Assembly: GCA_002353485.1 (NCBI GenBank)
Contig: DEJS01000002.1
Span: 32,237 to 91,516 of the forward strand
Source of the DNA: Prevotella sp. UBA2742
GTDB lineage: Bacteria > Bacteroidota > Bacteroidia > Bacteroidales > Bacteroidaceae
Length of the DNA: 59,280 nt
Reading direction: 5' to 3'
Of this stretch, positions 41,002 through 50,027 are shown in pieces (position 1 is the first letter of the stretch; the number at the start of each line of letters is the position of its first letter). The position numbers and the translations under genes are program-made. The notes under the pieces are model-generated. The model was not told where the DNA came from and made no database searches. It saw only the letters and a program-made list of their open reading frames with translations.

Positions 41002-42786
41002 ATGCAAAGACTAAACTTAATACTACTACTGCTGCTGGTGCTGATGCCGCTGACGATGAGGGCCGAGGACGCTTACACCGACGACGAGAAGGCGGTGATG
41101 AAACGCTACTACGAGCTGTTCGGACAGGCGGACCGCGAGGCGGAGTTCGAGCAGGTGAACAAGCAGGTGAGGGACATCATGGAAAGGCACCGCGGCCGGC
41201 AAGGCTACTACGTGAACCGTGTGAACGAGGTGACCTACCAGATTAACATAGGGCACAGCGACAAGGCGCTGCGGCTGGCCGAGGAGGTGCTGAAAGAGAT
41301 GCGCGAGAAGGGCGACAGCAACTTCGACATGATATACACCACGATGGCTACCATCTACGAGGACCGCGGCAACTACAAGATGTCGCGTTACTACTGCGAG
41401 AGGGCCATCGAGGCGGTGGCTCCGACGGACACCATAGGCATGATAGGTGCCTACCTGGCCATGGCCAATCTGGAGACCTCGAACCACCCCGACGAGGCCC
41501 TGCGGCTGGTGGACCATGTGCTGCCTTACTGCCGTAACTACCCCAGCCACCAGAACTACGGACAGGCCATGAAGGCCCTGGCGTACTTCTTCAAGAACGA
41601 CGCCCAGGCGTTCTTCCAGATACTGGATGAATACAACATACTGCGCAGGGACCACGACCTCAGGGACGAGCAGAACGACGGCATCATGCAGACCATCAAG
41701 CACGTGTTCCGCAACGAGTACGACGAGGCGCTGAAGCTGATAGGCAACAAGAACCTGTACTCCGAGAACATGGGCTACTACGACATGCTGATACAGCTGT
41801 ACCGGCTGAAGGGCGACAAGGACATGGTGATAGCGCAGCAGCAGCGCAAGCTGAACGCAATAGACTCGCTGAACGCCGACCTCATCTTCGAGAACATGAA
41901 CCGGATGGATGCCGAGATGAAGGTGAACAGCGCGCAGCAGGAGGTCATCAGGGCGCGTTTCTACTGGCTGACGGCCGTTGTGGCGCTGCTCATGGTGGTG
42001 CTGGGCCTGCTGGTGTGGCGCTACCTGACGCGACGCGGATACCAGAAGCGGCTGCTCAGGAAGAACCAGGAACTGGAGGTGGCGCTGGACCACGCCAAGG
42101 AGTCGGACCGCATGAAGGCGGCCTTCATAGAGCATGTGAGCCACGAGATACGTACGCCGCTGAACGTCATTACGGGGTTTGCCCAGATTATTACGAACCC
42201 CGACTATGAGGTGGACGCCAAGGAGCGCGACCGGATGATTGGCGACATCAGCAAGAACACGAACCAGATTACGAACATCATCAACGACCTATTAGAGCTG
42301 GCCAACGACGAGAGCAAGGAGTACTACGACAAGAACGACATGGTGGACGTGGTGGACCTGTGCCAGCACGTGATGGCGCATGCAGAGCAGCTGAACGACG
42401 GTTGTCTGAAGCTGTCGTTCAGGCCCCTGGTGAACCGGGGCTATACCATCAAGACCAACCAGCTGGTGCTGGAGAAGATGCTGACGCAGCTGATGAACAA
42501 CGCACTGAAGTTTACGGAGCAGGGTTCTGTGGAGCTGAGCGTGCGCGAGCGTGCGGGCAACGGCGGCACGGAGTTCTGCGTCACCGACACGGGCATCGGC
42601 ATCAGGAAGGAGGACCAGGACAAGGTGTTCGACCGTTTCTACAAGGCCGACGGCTTCAAGCCGGGCTTCGGTCTGGGGCTTACGCTGTGCCATAAGTCGG
42701 CACGGCTGCTGGGCGGCACGCTGGAGCTGGACAAGAAGTACAGCAAGGGGGCACGCTTCGTGCTGGTGCTGCCGAACGCCTTCTGA
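41002..42786 (+). CDS. Sensor histidine kinase with periplasmic TPR domain
   Basis: A 594-residue kinase. A signal peptide is followed by a long helical, TPR-like periplasmic region (about residues 30-310), one transmembrane helix (about 320-341), a HisKA domain with the phosphorylated His381 (HVSHEIRTPLNVI), and an ATPase domain with the N box (MLTQLMNNALKF), G1 (CVTDTGIGIRKED) and G2 (GFGLGLTLC). There is no receiver domain, and no response regulator gene is adjacent, so the partner is unknown. The TPR sensor suggests binding of a peptide or protein. It lies 6 bp after lgt. Confidence 0.92.
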   Translation: MQRLNLILLLLLVLMPLTMRAEDAYTDDEKAVMKRYYELFGQADREAEFEQVNKQVRDIMERHRGRQGYYVNRVNEVTYQINIGHSDKALRLAEEVLKEMREKGDSNFDMIYTTMATIYEDRGNYKMSRYYCERAIEAVAPTDTIGMIGAYLAMANLETSNHPDEALRLVDHVLPYCRNYPSHQNYGQAMKALAYFFKNDAQAFFQILDEYNILRRDHDLRDEQNDGIMQTIKHVFRNEYDEALKLIGNKNLYSENMGYYDMLIQLYRLKGDKDMVIAQQQRKLNAIDSLNADLIFENMNRMDAEMKVNSAQQEVIRARFYWLTAVVALLMVVLGLLVWRYLTRRGYQKRLLRKNQELEVALDHAKESDRMKAAFIEHVSHEIRTPLNVITGFAQIITNPDYEVDAKERDRMIGDISKNTNQITNIINDLLELANDESKEYYDKNDMVDVVDLCQHVMAHAEQLNDGCLKLSFRPLVNRGYTIKTNQLVLEKMLTQLMNNALKFTEQGSVELSVRERAGNGGTEFCVTDTGIGIRKEDQDKVFDRFYKADGFKPGFGLGLTLCHKSARLLGGTLELDKKYSKGARFVLVLPNAF

Positions 42787-42809
42787 GGCTTTGGGCCAGT
42801 GATACCGGA

Positions 42810-42831
42810 AGCCTTCTGAGACCGGAAGGCT
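42810..42831. terminator. Hairpin between convergent kinase and mutS genes
   Basis: A 7-bp stem AGCCTTC/GAAGGCT with an 8-nt loop overlaps the mutS stop codon. The 10-mer GCCTTCTGAG also occurs at the kinase 3' end (from 42778). It may act as a shared terminator, although no long T-run follows. Confidence 0.4.
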
Positions 42832-45496
42832 ACTTTCCGGTTACTATCCGTTTGATATCGTTAAGCTTGTTGAGGGCCTCGAGGGGCGTCAGGTTGTTGA
42901 CGTCGAGGTCCAGGATTTCGTCGCGTATCTGCGAGAGCACGGGGTCGTCGAGCTGAAAGAAGCTGAGCTGCATTCCTTCGCGGCTCTGGGCTATCTCGGC
43001 GGTGGGCTTGCCCACGGTGCCTACCTGGGCGTTGTCGCTCTCGAGCTGCTTCAGAATGACGTTGGCGCGCTTGACGATGGACTTGGGCATGCCTGCGATT
43101 TCGGCCACGTGGATGCCGAAGGAGTGTTCGGAACCGCCCTTTACCAGCTTGCGGAGGAACATGACCTTGCCGTCCATCTCCTTTACCGAGACATTGTAGT
43201 TGCGAATGCGCTTGAAGTGCTTCTCCATCTCGTTCAGCTCGTGGTAGTGGGTGGCAAAGAGGGTACGGGCACGGGCCTTGGGCTGTTCGTGCAGGTACTC
43301 GACGATGGCCCAGGCTATGGAGATGCCGTCGTAGGTGGAGGTGCCGCGGCCCAGCTCGTCGAAGAGCACCAGTGAGCGCGGCGTAACGTTGTTGAGGATG
43401 TTGGAGGCCTCGGTCATCTCGACCATGAAGGTAGACTCGCCCAGGGAGATGTTGTCGGAGGCTCCGACGCGGGTGAAGATTTTGTCTACCAGTCCGATGC
43501 GGGCACTCTCTGCGGGCACGAAGCTGCCTGTCTGTGCCAGCAGGGTGATAAGGGCGGTCTGGCGCAGCAGGGCCGACTTACCGGCCATGTTGGGACCGGT
43601 GATGACGATGATTTGCTGGTGCTGGGCGTCGAGCAGGATGTCGTTGGGCACGTACTGCTCGCCGATGGGCAGCTGGGTCTCGATGACGGGATGGCGGCCC
43701 TGCTTGATGTCTATAACGTCGGAGGAGTCGATGACGGGCCGGACGTAGTGCTGTTCCTGGGCGGTCTTGGCGGCCGAGAGCAGGCAGTCGAGGTGGGCTA
43801 TGGCATTGGCGTCATGCTGTACGTCGGCGATGAACTGCTGGGCGTAGACCACGAGGTCGGCAAAGAGCTGCTGCTCAAGGGAGAGTATCTTGTCTTCGGC
43901 GCCCAGAATCTTCTCCTCATACTCTTTCAGCTCTTGGGTGATGTAGCGCTCGGCCTGTGCCAGGGTCTGCTTGCGCACCCACTCCTGGGGCACCTTGTCC
44001 TTGTAGGTGTTGCGCACCTCGAGGTAGTAGCCGAAGACGTTGTTGTAGCCTATCTTCAGTGAGGCGATGCCGGTCTGCTGGGCTTCGCGTTCCTGTATCT
44101 GCAGCAGGTAGTCCTTGCCCGAATAGGCTATATGGCGCAGCTCGTCGAGCTCGGGGCTGACGCCCTGGCGGATGACGCCACCCTTCTGTACCTGCTGGGG
44201 AGGGTCGTTTTGCAGCTCGCGGCTGATACGGTCGCGCAGGGCCTCGCAGAGCGAGAGGCGCTCGCCTACCCTCTGCAGCGAGGCGGCAGGACCGGCGGCG
44301 GTGCCGTGGACGGTATCGCCGTCCACAGTGGCGGCCTGCAGGCAGGCGGCCTTGATGGGGGCGATGGCCTCGAGGGCCGTCTTCAGCTGTACCATTTCGC
44401 GGGGCGTGACGCGCCCGGTGGCTACCTTCGAGACGATGCGCTCCAGGTCGCCGATGCGCTGCAGGTTGTCGTCGACGGTGAAGCGGAAGTCAGGGTTGCG
44501 GAAGAAGTAGTCGACGATGTCGAGGCGCTGGTTGATTTTCTGCTCGTCCTTCAGCGGAAAGACGAGCCAGCGTCGCAGCATGCGGCCGCCCATGGGCGAC
44601 ACGGTGCGGTCGATGACGTCGAGCAGCGACTTGCCGTCTTCCTGCATGGTGCTGACGAGCTCCAGGGAGCGCACGGTGAACTTGTCGAGACGTACGTAGC
44701 GCTCTTCCTCGATGCGCGACAGGGTGGTGATGTGGGCTATCTGGGTGTGCAGCGTCTGCTCCAGGTACTGCAGGATGGCGCCGGCGGCTATGACGCCGCT
44801 CTTGAGATGGTCGACGCCGAAGCCCTTGAGCGACTTCACCTGGAAGTGCTTGTAGAGCTTCTGGTGGGCGGTCTGCTCGGTGAACACCCAGTCGTCGAGC
44901 TGGAACGTCACCAGGCGTGTGCCGAAGTAGCGCTCGAAGTCGTGGCGATGCTCGCGGTTGTAGAGTACCTCTTTGGGCTGGAAGTTGCCAATAAGTTTTT
45001 CGACGTAGTCGTAGGTTCCCTCGCCGGTAAGGAACTCGCCGGTAGAGATGTCGAGGAAGGCCACGCCGCAGGCGGCCTTGCCAAAGTGTACGGCACAGAG
45101 GAAGTTGTTTTCCTTGTAGTTGAGCACCGTGTCCTGCATGGCCACGCCGGGGGTTACCAGTTCGGTGATGCCGCGCTTGACGAGTTTCTTGGTGAGCTTG
45201 GGGTCTTCCAGCTGGTCGCAGATGGCTACGCGCCGGCCGGCACGGATGAGCTTGGGCAGGTAGGTGTCGAGGGCATGGTGGGGGAAACCCGCCATCTCGT
45301 CGCCCTTGACGCCGGCACCGTTGTTGCGGTGGGTAAGGGTGATGCCCAGTATCTGGGCGGCTATGACGGCATCGTCGCAGTAGGTCTCATAGAAATCGCC
45401 GCAACGGAACAGCAAGAGGGCTTCAGGGTATTTGGCCTTGAAGTCGAAGAATTGTTTCATCATCGGGGTGAGCTCTTTGCCGTTGTTCTTTGCCAT
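42830..45496 (-). CDS. mutS: DNA mismatch repair protein MutS
   Basis: An 888-residue protein starting at the ATG at 45496 (MAKNNGKELTPMMKQFFDFKAKYP); the frame upstream of it lies in promoter sequence. The mismatch-reading Phe-x-Glu motif is in RCGDFYETY. The ATPase has Walker A TGPNMAGKSALLRQ, Walker B LVLFDELGRGTSTYDG and the His signature LFATHYHEL. It recognises base mismatches as a dimer and recruits MutL. It is divergent from leuS, with a TACCTTTG box (45519-45526, minus strand) close to the start. Confidence 0.97.
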   Translation of the reverse strand: MAKNNGKELTPMMKQFFDFKAKYPEALLLFRCGDFYETYCDDAVIAAQILGITLTHRNNGAGVKGDEMAGFPHHALDTYLPKLIRAGRRVAICDQLEDPKLTKKLVKRGITELVTPGVAMQDTVLNYKENNFLCAVHFGKAACGVAFLDISTGEFLTGEGTYDYVEKLIGNFQPKEVLYNREHRHDFERYFGTRLVTFQLDDWVFTEQTAHQKLYKHFQVKSLKGFGVDHLKSGVIAAGAILQYLEQTLHTQIAHITTLSRIEEERYVRLDKFTVRSLELVSTMQEDGKSLLDVIDRTVSPMGGRMLRRWLVFPLKDEQKINQRLDIVDYFFRNPDFRFTVDDNLQRIGDLERIVSKVATGRVTPREMVQLKTALEAIAPIKAACLQAATVDGDTVHGTAAGPAASLQRVGERLSLCEALRDRISRELQNDPPQQVQKGGVIRQGVSPELDELRHIAYSGKDYLLQIQEREAQQTGIASLKIGYNNVFGYYLEVRNTYKDKVPQEWVRKQTLAQAERYITQELKEYEEKILGAEDKILSLEQQLFADLVVYAQQFIADVQHDANAIAHLDCLLSAAKTAQEQHYVRPVIDSSDVIDIKQGRHPVIETQLPIGEQYVPNDILLDAQHQQIIVITGPNMAGKSALLRQTALITLLAQTGSFVPAESARIGLVDKIFTRVGASDNISLGESTFMVEMTEASNILNNVTPRSLVLFDELGRGTSTYDGISIAWAIVEYLHEQPKARARTLFATHYHELNEMEKHFKRIRNYNVSVKEMDGKVMFLRKLVKGGSEHSFGIHVAEIAGMPKSIVKRANVILKQLESDNAQVGTVGKPTAEIAQSREGMQLSFFQLDDPVLSQIRDEILDLDVNNLTPLEALNKLNDIKRIVTGK

Positions 45497-45518
45497 CGTC
45501 TTTTTTCTTTTTTGTGTG

Positions 45519-45577
45519 CAAAGGTACGAAAATTTAGGTATTATGAATGAAGAATTAAGAATTATTTTGTAACTTTG
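45519..45577. promoter_or_regulatory. Divergent promoter region of mutS and leuS
   Basis: The minus strand has TACCTTTG (45519-45526) for mutS and the plus strand has TAACTTTG (45570-45577) for leuS. Neither has a clear TTTG -33 box at the normal distance. Between them lies a short 7-bp-periodic stretch (AAGAATT twice, 45550-45563). Confidence 0.5.
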
Positions 45578-45615
45578 CAACCTAATAGATAGAAAATAAC
45601 AAAAAAAGAATCGAT

Positions 45616-48504
45616 ATGGAATACAACTTTAGAGAGATTGAACAGAAATGGCAGAAGCGCTGGGTGGAGAACGGCACCTACCGCGTGGTGGAGGATGAGA
45701 AGAAGAAGAAGTTCTACGTGCTGAACATGTTCCCCTACCCCAGCGGAGCCGGTCTGCATGTGGGTCACCCCCTGGGATATATTGCCTCGGACATCTACGC
45801 CCGCTACAAGCGGCAGAAGGGCTTCAACGTGCTGAACCCAATGGGATATGACGCGTACGGGCTGCCGGCCGAGCAGTATGCCATACAGACGGGACAGCAC
45901 CCTGAGAAGACTACGTTCGAGAATATTGACCGTTACCGTTCGCAGCTGGACAAGATAGGCTTCTCGTTTGACTGGGAGCGTGAGGTGAGGACCTGTGACC
46001 CCATTTACTACAAGTGGACGCAGTGGGCCTTCCAGCGTATGTTCAAGAGCTACTTCTCGCTGTCGTCGAAGAAGGCCCAGCCCACCATTAAGCTGATAGA
46101 GCATTTCGAGCTGATGGGCACTGAGAACTGCAATGCCCTGGGCACTGAGGAGCTGCACTTCACGGCCTCTGACTGGGCTTCGTTCTCGGAGAAGAAAAAG
46201 CAGGAAGTGCTGATGAACTACCGCATTGCCTACCTGGCCGACACGATGGTGAACTGGTGTCCGAAGCTGGGCACCGTGCTGGCCAACGACGAGGTGGTGG
46301 ACGGTGTCTCGGTGCGTGGCGGCTACCCCGTGGTGCAGAAGAAGATGCGCCAGTGGTGTCTGCGCGTGTCGGCATACGCACAGCGCCTATTGGACGGTCT
46401 GGAGGAGATTGACTGGACCGACTCGCTGAAGGAGACACAGCGCAACTGGATAGGCCGTAGCGAGGGTACGGAAGTGGAGTTCAAGGTGGCAGACAGCGAT
46501 AAGAGCTTCACCATCTTCACCACGCGTGCCGATACGATGTTTGGCGTGACGTTCATGGTGCTGGCACCGGAGAGCGACCTCGTGGCCGAGCTGACGACGC
46601 CGGAGCAGAAGCAGGCCGTGGACGAATACCTGGAGTACGTGAAGAAACGTACGGAGCGTGACCGCCAGATGGACCACAAGGTGACGGGTGTGTTCTCGGG
46701 AAGCTATGCCATCAATCCGTTTACCGAGGAGAAGATTCCTATCTGGATAGCTGAATACGTGCTGGCTGGATATGGCACTGGAGCCATCATGGCCGTACCT
46801 GCACACGACAGCAGGGACTATGCCTTCGCCAAGCACTTCGGGCTGCCCATCATACCGGTCATCGAGGGAGCCGACGTATCGGAGGAGAGCTTCGACGCCA
46901 AGGAGGGTATCATGTGCAACTCGGCCTCAGCCAAGTTCAGCCTGAACGGGCTGACGGTGAAGGAGGCTATTGCGGCGACGAAGAAGTATGTGGAGGAGCA
47001 GGGCCTGGGACGCGTGAAGGTGAACTACCGTCTGAGGGATGCCATCTTCTCGCGCCAGCGCTATTGGGGTGAGCCGTTCCCTGTCTACTACAAGGACAAT
47101 ATGCCTTATATGATTCCGAAGGAGTGCCTGCCTCTGGAACTGCCTGAGATTGACAAATACCAGCCTACGGAGACGGGCGAGCCACCATTGGGACGCGCCA
47201 AGCGATGGGCATGGGACACGAAGACGGACAGTGTGGTAGATTGTTCGGAGATAGACAATAGGACGGTCTTCCCACTGGAGTTGAACACCATGCCGGGCTT
47301 TGCAGGAAGCTCTGCATACTACCTGCGCTACATGGACCCGAAGAACGAGAAGGCACTCGTAAGCCGCGATGCGGATGAGTACTGGCGCAATGTAGACCTG
47401 TACGTGGGTGGTACGGAGCATGCTACCGGCCACCTGATATACTCGCGCTTCTGGAATAAGTTCCTCTACGACTCGGGCTATTCGTGCGAGGACGAGCCCT
47501 TCAAGAAGCTGGTGAACCAGGGAATGATTCAGGGACGCTCAAACTTCGTATACCGTATCGAGGACGAGGGTGCAGACAAGGGTAAGTTCGTCAGCTTCGG
47601 ACTGAAGGACAAGTACACCACGACGCCCATTCACGTGGACGTGAACATCGTCTCGGCCGATGTGTTGGACATCGAGGCTTTCCGTGCCTGGCGCCCTGAA
47701 TACAAGAATGCTGAGTTCATTCTGGAAGACGGCACCCAACTAACTGTCAACACTCAACTGTCAACTGTCAACTCCGTCTACAAGTGCGGTTGGGCCATCG
47801 AGAAGATGTCGAAGTCGATGTTCAACGTGGTCAATCCGGATATGATTGTCGAGAAATATGGTGCCGATACTTTGCGTCTGTATGAGATGTTCCTAGGTCC
47901 GGTGGAGCAGTCGAAGCCTTGGGATACGAACGGTATTGACGGCTGTCACCGATTCCTGAAGAAGTTCTGGGCGCTGTTCTACGGCAATACGCGCGAGAAC
48001 CCCGAAGGCAAGCTGTTAGTAGACGACTCAGAGCCCACGAAGGACAATCTGAAGAGTGTGCACAAACTCATTAAGAAGGTGAGTCAGGACATTGAGGTAT
48101 TCTCGTATAACACTTCTATCTCGGCCTTTATGATTTGTGTGAACGAGCTGGCTCAGCAGAAGTGTAAGAGCCGCGAGGCTTTGAAGACACTGGTCATACT
48201 GATAGCACCCTTTGCACCCCATATTGCTGAAGAGCTGTGGGAGGCACTGGGCGAACAGGGCAGCGTCTGTGACTCGCAGTGGCCAGGGTGGAACGAGGAG
48301 TATCTGGTGGAGAACAGCGTCAAGCTGGGTGTGGCCTTCAACGGTAAGACACGCTTCGACATGGAGTTCCCTGCTGATGCCGACAACCAGACTATACAGG
48401 ACACCGTACTGGCCGATGAGCGTGCCAAGAAGTACATTGAGGGAGACATTATGAAGGTTATCATCGTCCCTAAGCGTATGGTGAATATTGTGTTTAAGAA
48501 GTAA
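45616..48504 (+). CDS. leuS: Leucyl-tRNA synthetase with repeat-derived insert
   Basis: A 962-residue class I synthetase. The HIGH-type motif is HVGHPLGY (about residue 50), an editing (CP1) domain lies in the middle, and the KMSKS motif is at nucleotides 47804-47818. Just before it, nucleotides 47734-47778 encode 15 residues (TQLTVNTQLSTVNSV) that come from a 7-bp tandem repeat and interrupt an otherwise conserved stretch, EDG then YKCGWAIEKMSKS. The frame is intact, so the enzyme is probably functional. It charges leucine to tRNA-Leu. A YitT-RdgB fusion gene starts 3 bp downstream. Confidence 0.97.
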   Translation: MEYNFREIEQKWQKRWVENGTYRVVEDEKKKKFYVLNMFPYPSGAGLHVGHPLGYIASDIYARYKRQKGFNVLNPMGYDAYGLPAEQYAIQTGQHPEKTTFENIDRYRSQLDKIGFSFDWEREVRTCDPIYYKWTQWAFQRMFKSYFSLSSKKAQPTIKLIEHFELMGTENCNALGTEELHFTASDWASFSEKKKQEVLMNYRIAYLADTMVNWCPKLGTVLANDEVVDGVSVRGGYPVVQKKMRQWCLRVSAYAQRLLDGLEEIDWTDSLKETQRNWIGRSEGTEVEFKVADSDKSFTIFTTRADTMFGVTFMVLAPESDLVAELTTPEQKQAVDEYLEYVKKRTERDRQMDHKVTGVFSGSYAINPFTEEKIPIWIAEYVLAGYGTGAIMAVPAHDSRDYAFAKHFGLPIIPVIEGADVSEESFDAKEGIMCNSASAKFSLNGLTVKEAIAATKKYVEEQGLGRVKVNYRLRDAIFSRQRYWGEPFPVYYKDNMPYMIPKECLPLELPEIDKYQPTETGEPPLGRAKRWAWDTKTDSVVDCSEIDNRTVFPLELNTMPGFAGSSAYYLRYMDPKNEKALVSRDADEYWRNVDLYVGGTEHATGHLIYSRFWNKFLYDSGYSCEDEPFKKLVNQGMIQGRSNFVYRIEDEGADKGKFVSFGLKDKYTTTPIHVDVNIVSADVLDIEAFRAWRPEYKNAEFILEDGTQLTVNTQLSTVNSVYKCGWAIEKMSKSMFNVVNPDMIVEKYGADTLRLYEMFLGPVEQSKPWDTNGIDGCHRFLKKFWALFYGNTRENPEGKLLVDDSEPTKDNLKSVHKLIKKVSQDIEVFSYNTSISAFMICVNELAQQKCKSREALKTLVILIAPFAPHIAEELWEALGEQGSVCDSQWPGWNEEYLVENSVKLGVAFNGKTRFDMEFPADADNQTIQDTVLADERAKKYIEGDIMKVIIVPKRMVNIVFKK
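47737..47778. repeat. Heptamer tandem repeat inside leuS
   Basis: Six consecutive 7-bp units: CAACTAA, CTGTCAA, CACTCAA, CTGTCAA, CTGTCAA, CTCCGTC. Three are identical. The stretch codes for part of the 15-residue LeuRS insert. Similar 7- or 15-bp-periodic repeats occur only between genes elsewhere in the window. Confidence 0.9.
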
Positions 48505-48507
48505 ATA

Positions 48508-50022
48508 ATGACCGAACAGCACAAGATGATATGGAACGAAGCCAAGGACTATCTCTTCATAGCCCTTGGCCTCGCTATCTATACGGTAGCCTTCACCGTG
48601 TTCCTGATGCCTTACCAGATAGTGGCTGGTGGTGTGACGGGTTTATCGGCTATCATATACTACGCTACCGGGTTCCACCTGGAGAACACTTACATCATCA
48701 TCAACGGACTGTTGCTGGTGGTGGCACTGAAGATATTGGGCGTCAAGTTCTTGATGAAGACCATCTTCGCCATACTTACCCTATACTTTATGCTGATGTT
48801 CGCACAGGAACTGATGCCGAAGCAGGGGAACGGACTGCCCTTCAAACTGATGGGAGAGGGACAGGACTTCATGTCGATGATTATAGGCTGTGTACTGACG
48901 GGTATAGCTCTGGCCACCGTGTTCCTTCATAACGGCTCTACGGGCGGTACTGATATCATTGCTGCCTCGGTGAATAAGTATCACCCCAATGTATCGCTGG
49001 GCAACGTGCTGATAGCTGCTGACTTCTGTATCATTGGCTCGTGTATGTTTTTCCCGCAGTTTGGCAGCTACATGGAGCGTGCACACAAGGTGATGTTCGG
49101 CTTCTGTGTAATGGCAATGGAGAACTATACGCTGGACTATATTATGAACGGACGACGACAGTCAGTGCAGTTTATGATATTCAGCCAGAAATGGCAGGAG
49201 ATAGCCAATGCCATTGGCACTGAAATGCATCACGGCGTGACCATTCTCGACGGGCACGGATGGTACACAGGACGTAAGAGCAAAGTGCTTTGTATCCTGG
49301 CCAAGAAGAACGAGAGTGTGAATATGTTCCGTCTCATCAAGATGATAGACCCGCAGGCCTTCGTATCGCAATCCAGCGTCATTGGTGTCTATGGCGAGGG
49401 CTTCGATGAGATGAATGTGAAGATTAAAGAAACCAAAAAGAAGATGAAGATAGTATTTGCCACCAACAACCTGAACAAGCTGACAGAGATAAGGAATATT
49501 CTGGGTAACCGCTTTGAGGTGGTGTCGCTGGAAGAAATAGGCTGCAACGAGGACATTCCTGAGAAGGGACAGACCCTGAAGGACAATGCCTTGATAAAGG
49601 CACAGTATGTGTACGACAAGTACCACGTCAACTGCTTTGCGGATGACACGGGCCTGGAGGTAGAAGCCCTTGGTGGTGCACCAGGAGTATATAGTGCCCG
49701 GTATGCAGGTGGAGCAGGGCACGACTCGGAGGCTAACATGAAGAAACTACTCTCTGAACTGGAGGATAAAGACAACCGTAAGGCTCGTTTTCGTACCGTT
49801 ATCGCATTGATAATAGATGGTAAGACTACTTGTTTTGAGGGTATCGTCAATGGCGAGATAACCCGAGAAAAGAGGGGAGGGGAGGGCTTTGGCTACGATC
49901 CTATCTTCAAGCCGTCAGGCTATTCACAGACGTTTGCTGAACTGGGTACCGGTGTGAAGAACCAGATAAGCCATCGGGCACGAGCCACCCAGAAACTGGT
50001 ACAATATCTACAAAACGTATAA
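48508..50022 (+). CDS. YitT-family membrane protein fused to RdgB/HAM1 nucleotide pyrophosphatase
   Basis: A 504-residue fusion. Residues 1 to about 300 are a YitT/DUF161 membrane protein (five helices, GGVTGLSAIIYY, HNGSTGGTDIIAA) with a C-terminal DUF2179 domain. Residues 313-504 are a complete RdgB (MKIVFATNNLNKLTEI, FADDTGLEVEALGGAPGVYSARYAG, GYDPIF), which hydrolyses ITP, XTP and their deoxy forms to monophosphates. No stop codon lies between; the join is a Lys-rich linker (KIKETKKK). In relatives these are usually two neighbouring genes. Internal translation from the ATG at 49444 remains possible. Confidence 0.88.
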   Translation: MTEQHKMIWNEAKDYLFIALGLAIYTVAFTVFLMPYQIVAGGVTGLSAIIYYATGFHLENTYIIINGLLLVVALKILGVKFLMKTIFAILTLYFMLMFAQELMPKQGNGLPFKLMGEGQDFMSMIIGCVLTGIALATVFLHNGSTGGTDIIAASVNKYHPNVSLGNVLIAADFCIIGSCMFFPQFGSYMERAHKVMFGFCVMAMENYTLDYIMNGRRQSVQFMIFSQKWQEIANAIGTEMHHGVTILDGHGWYTGRKSKVLCILAKKNESVNMFRLIKMIDPQAFVSQSSVIGVYGEGFDEMNVKIKETKKKMKIVFATNNLNKLTEIRNILGNRFEVVSLEEIGCNEDIPEKGQTLKDNALIKAQYVYDKYHVNCFADDTGLEVEALGGAPGVYSARYAGGAGHDSEANMKKLLSELEDKDNRKARFRTVIALIIDGKTTCFEGIVNGEITREKRGGEGFGYDPIFKPSGYSQTFAELGTGVKNQISHRARATQKLVQYLQNV

Positions 50023-50027
50023 GAGCT

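Noticed and set aside
44132..45550. 472-codon plus-strand frame antisense to mutS
   Set aside because: MutS on the other strand is complete with all motifs; the antisense product is low-complexity Val/Leu/Glu-rich.
49430..49450. Sequencing error as the cause of the YitT-RdgB fusion
   Set aside because: Both halves are in the same frame with family-typical lengths and no disrupted codons, so a simple indel would not create it; a lost stop codon remains possible and is noted.
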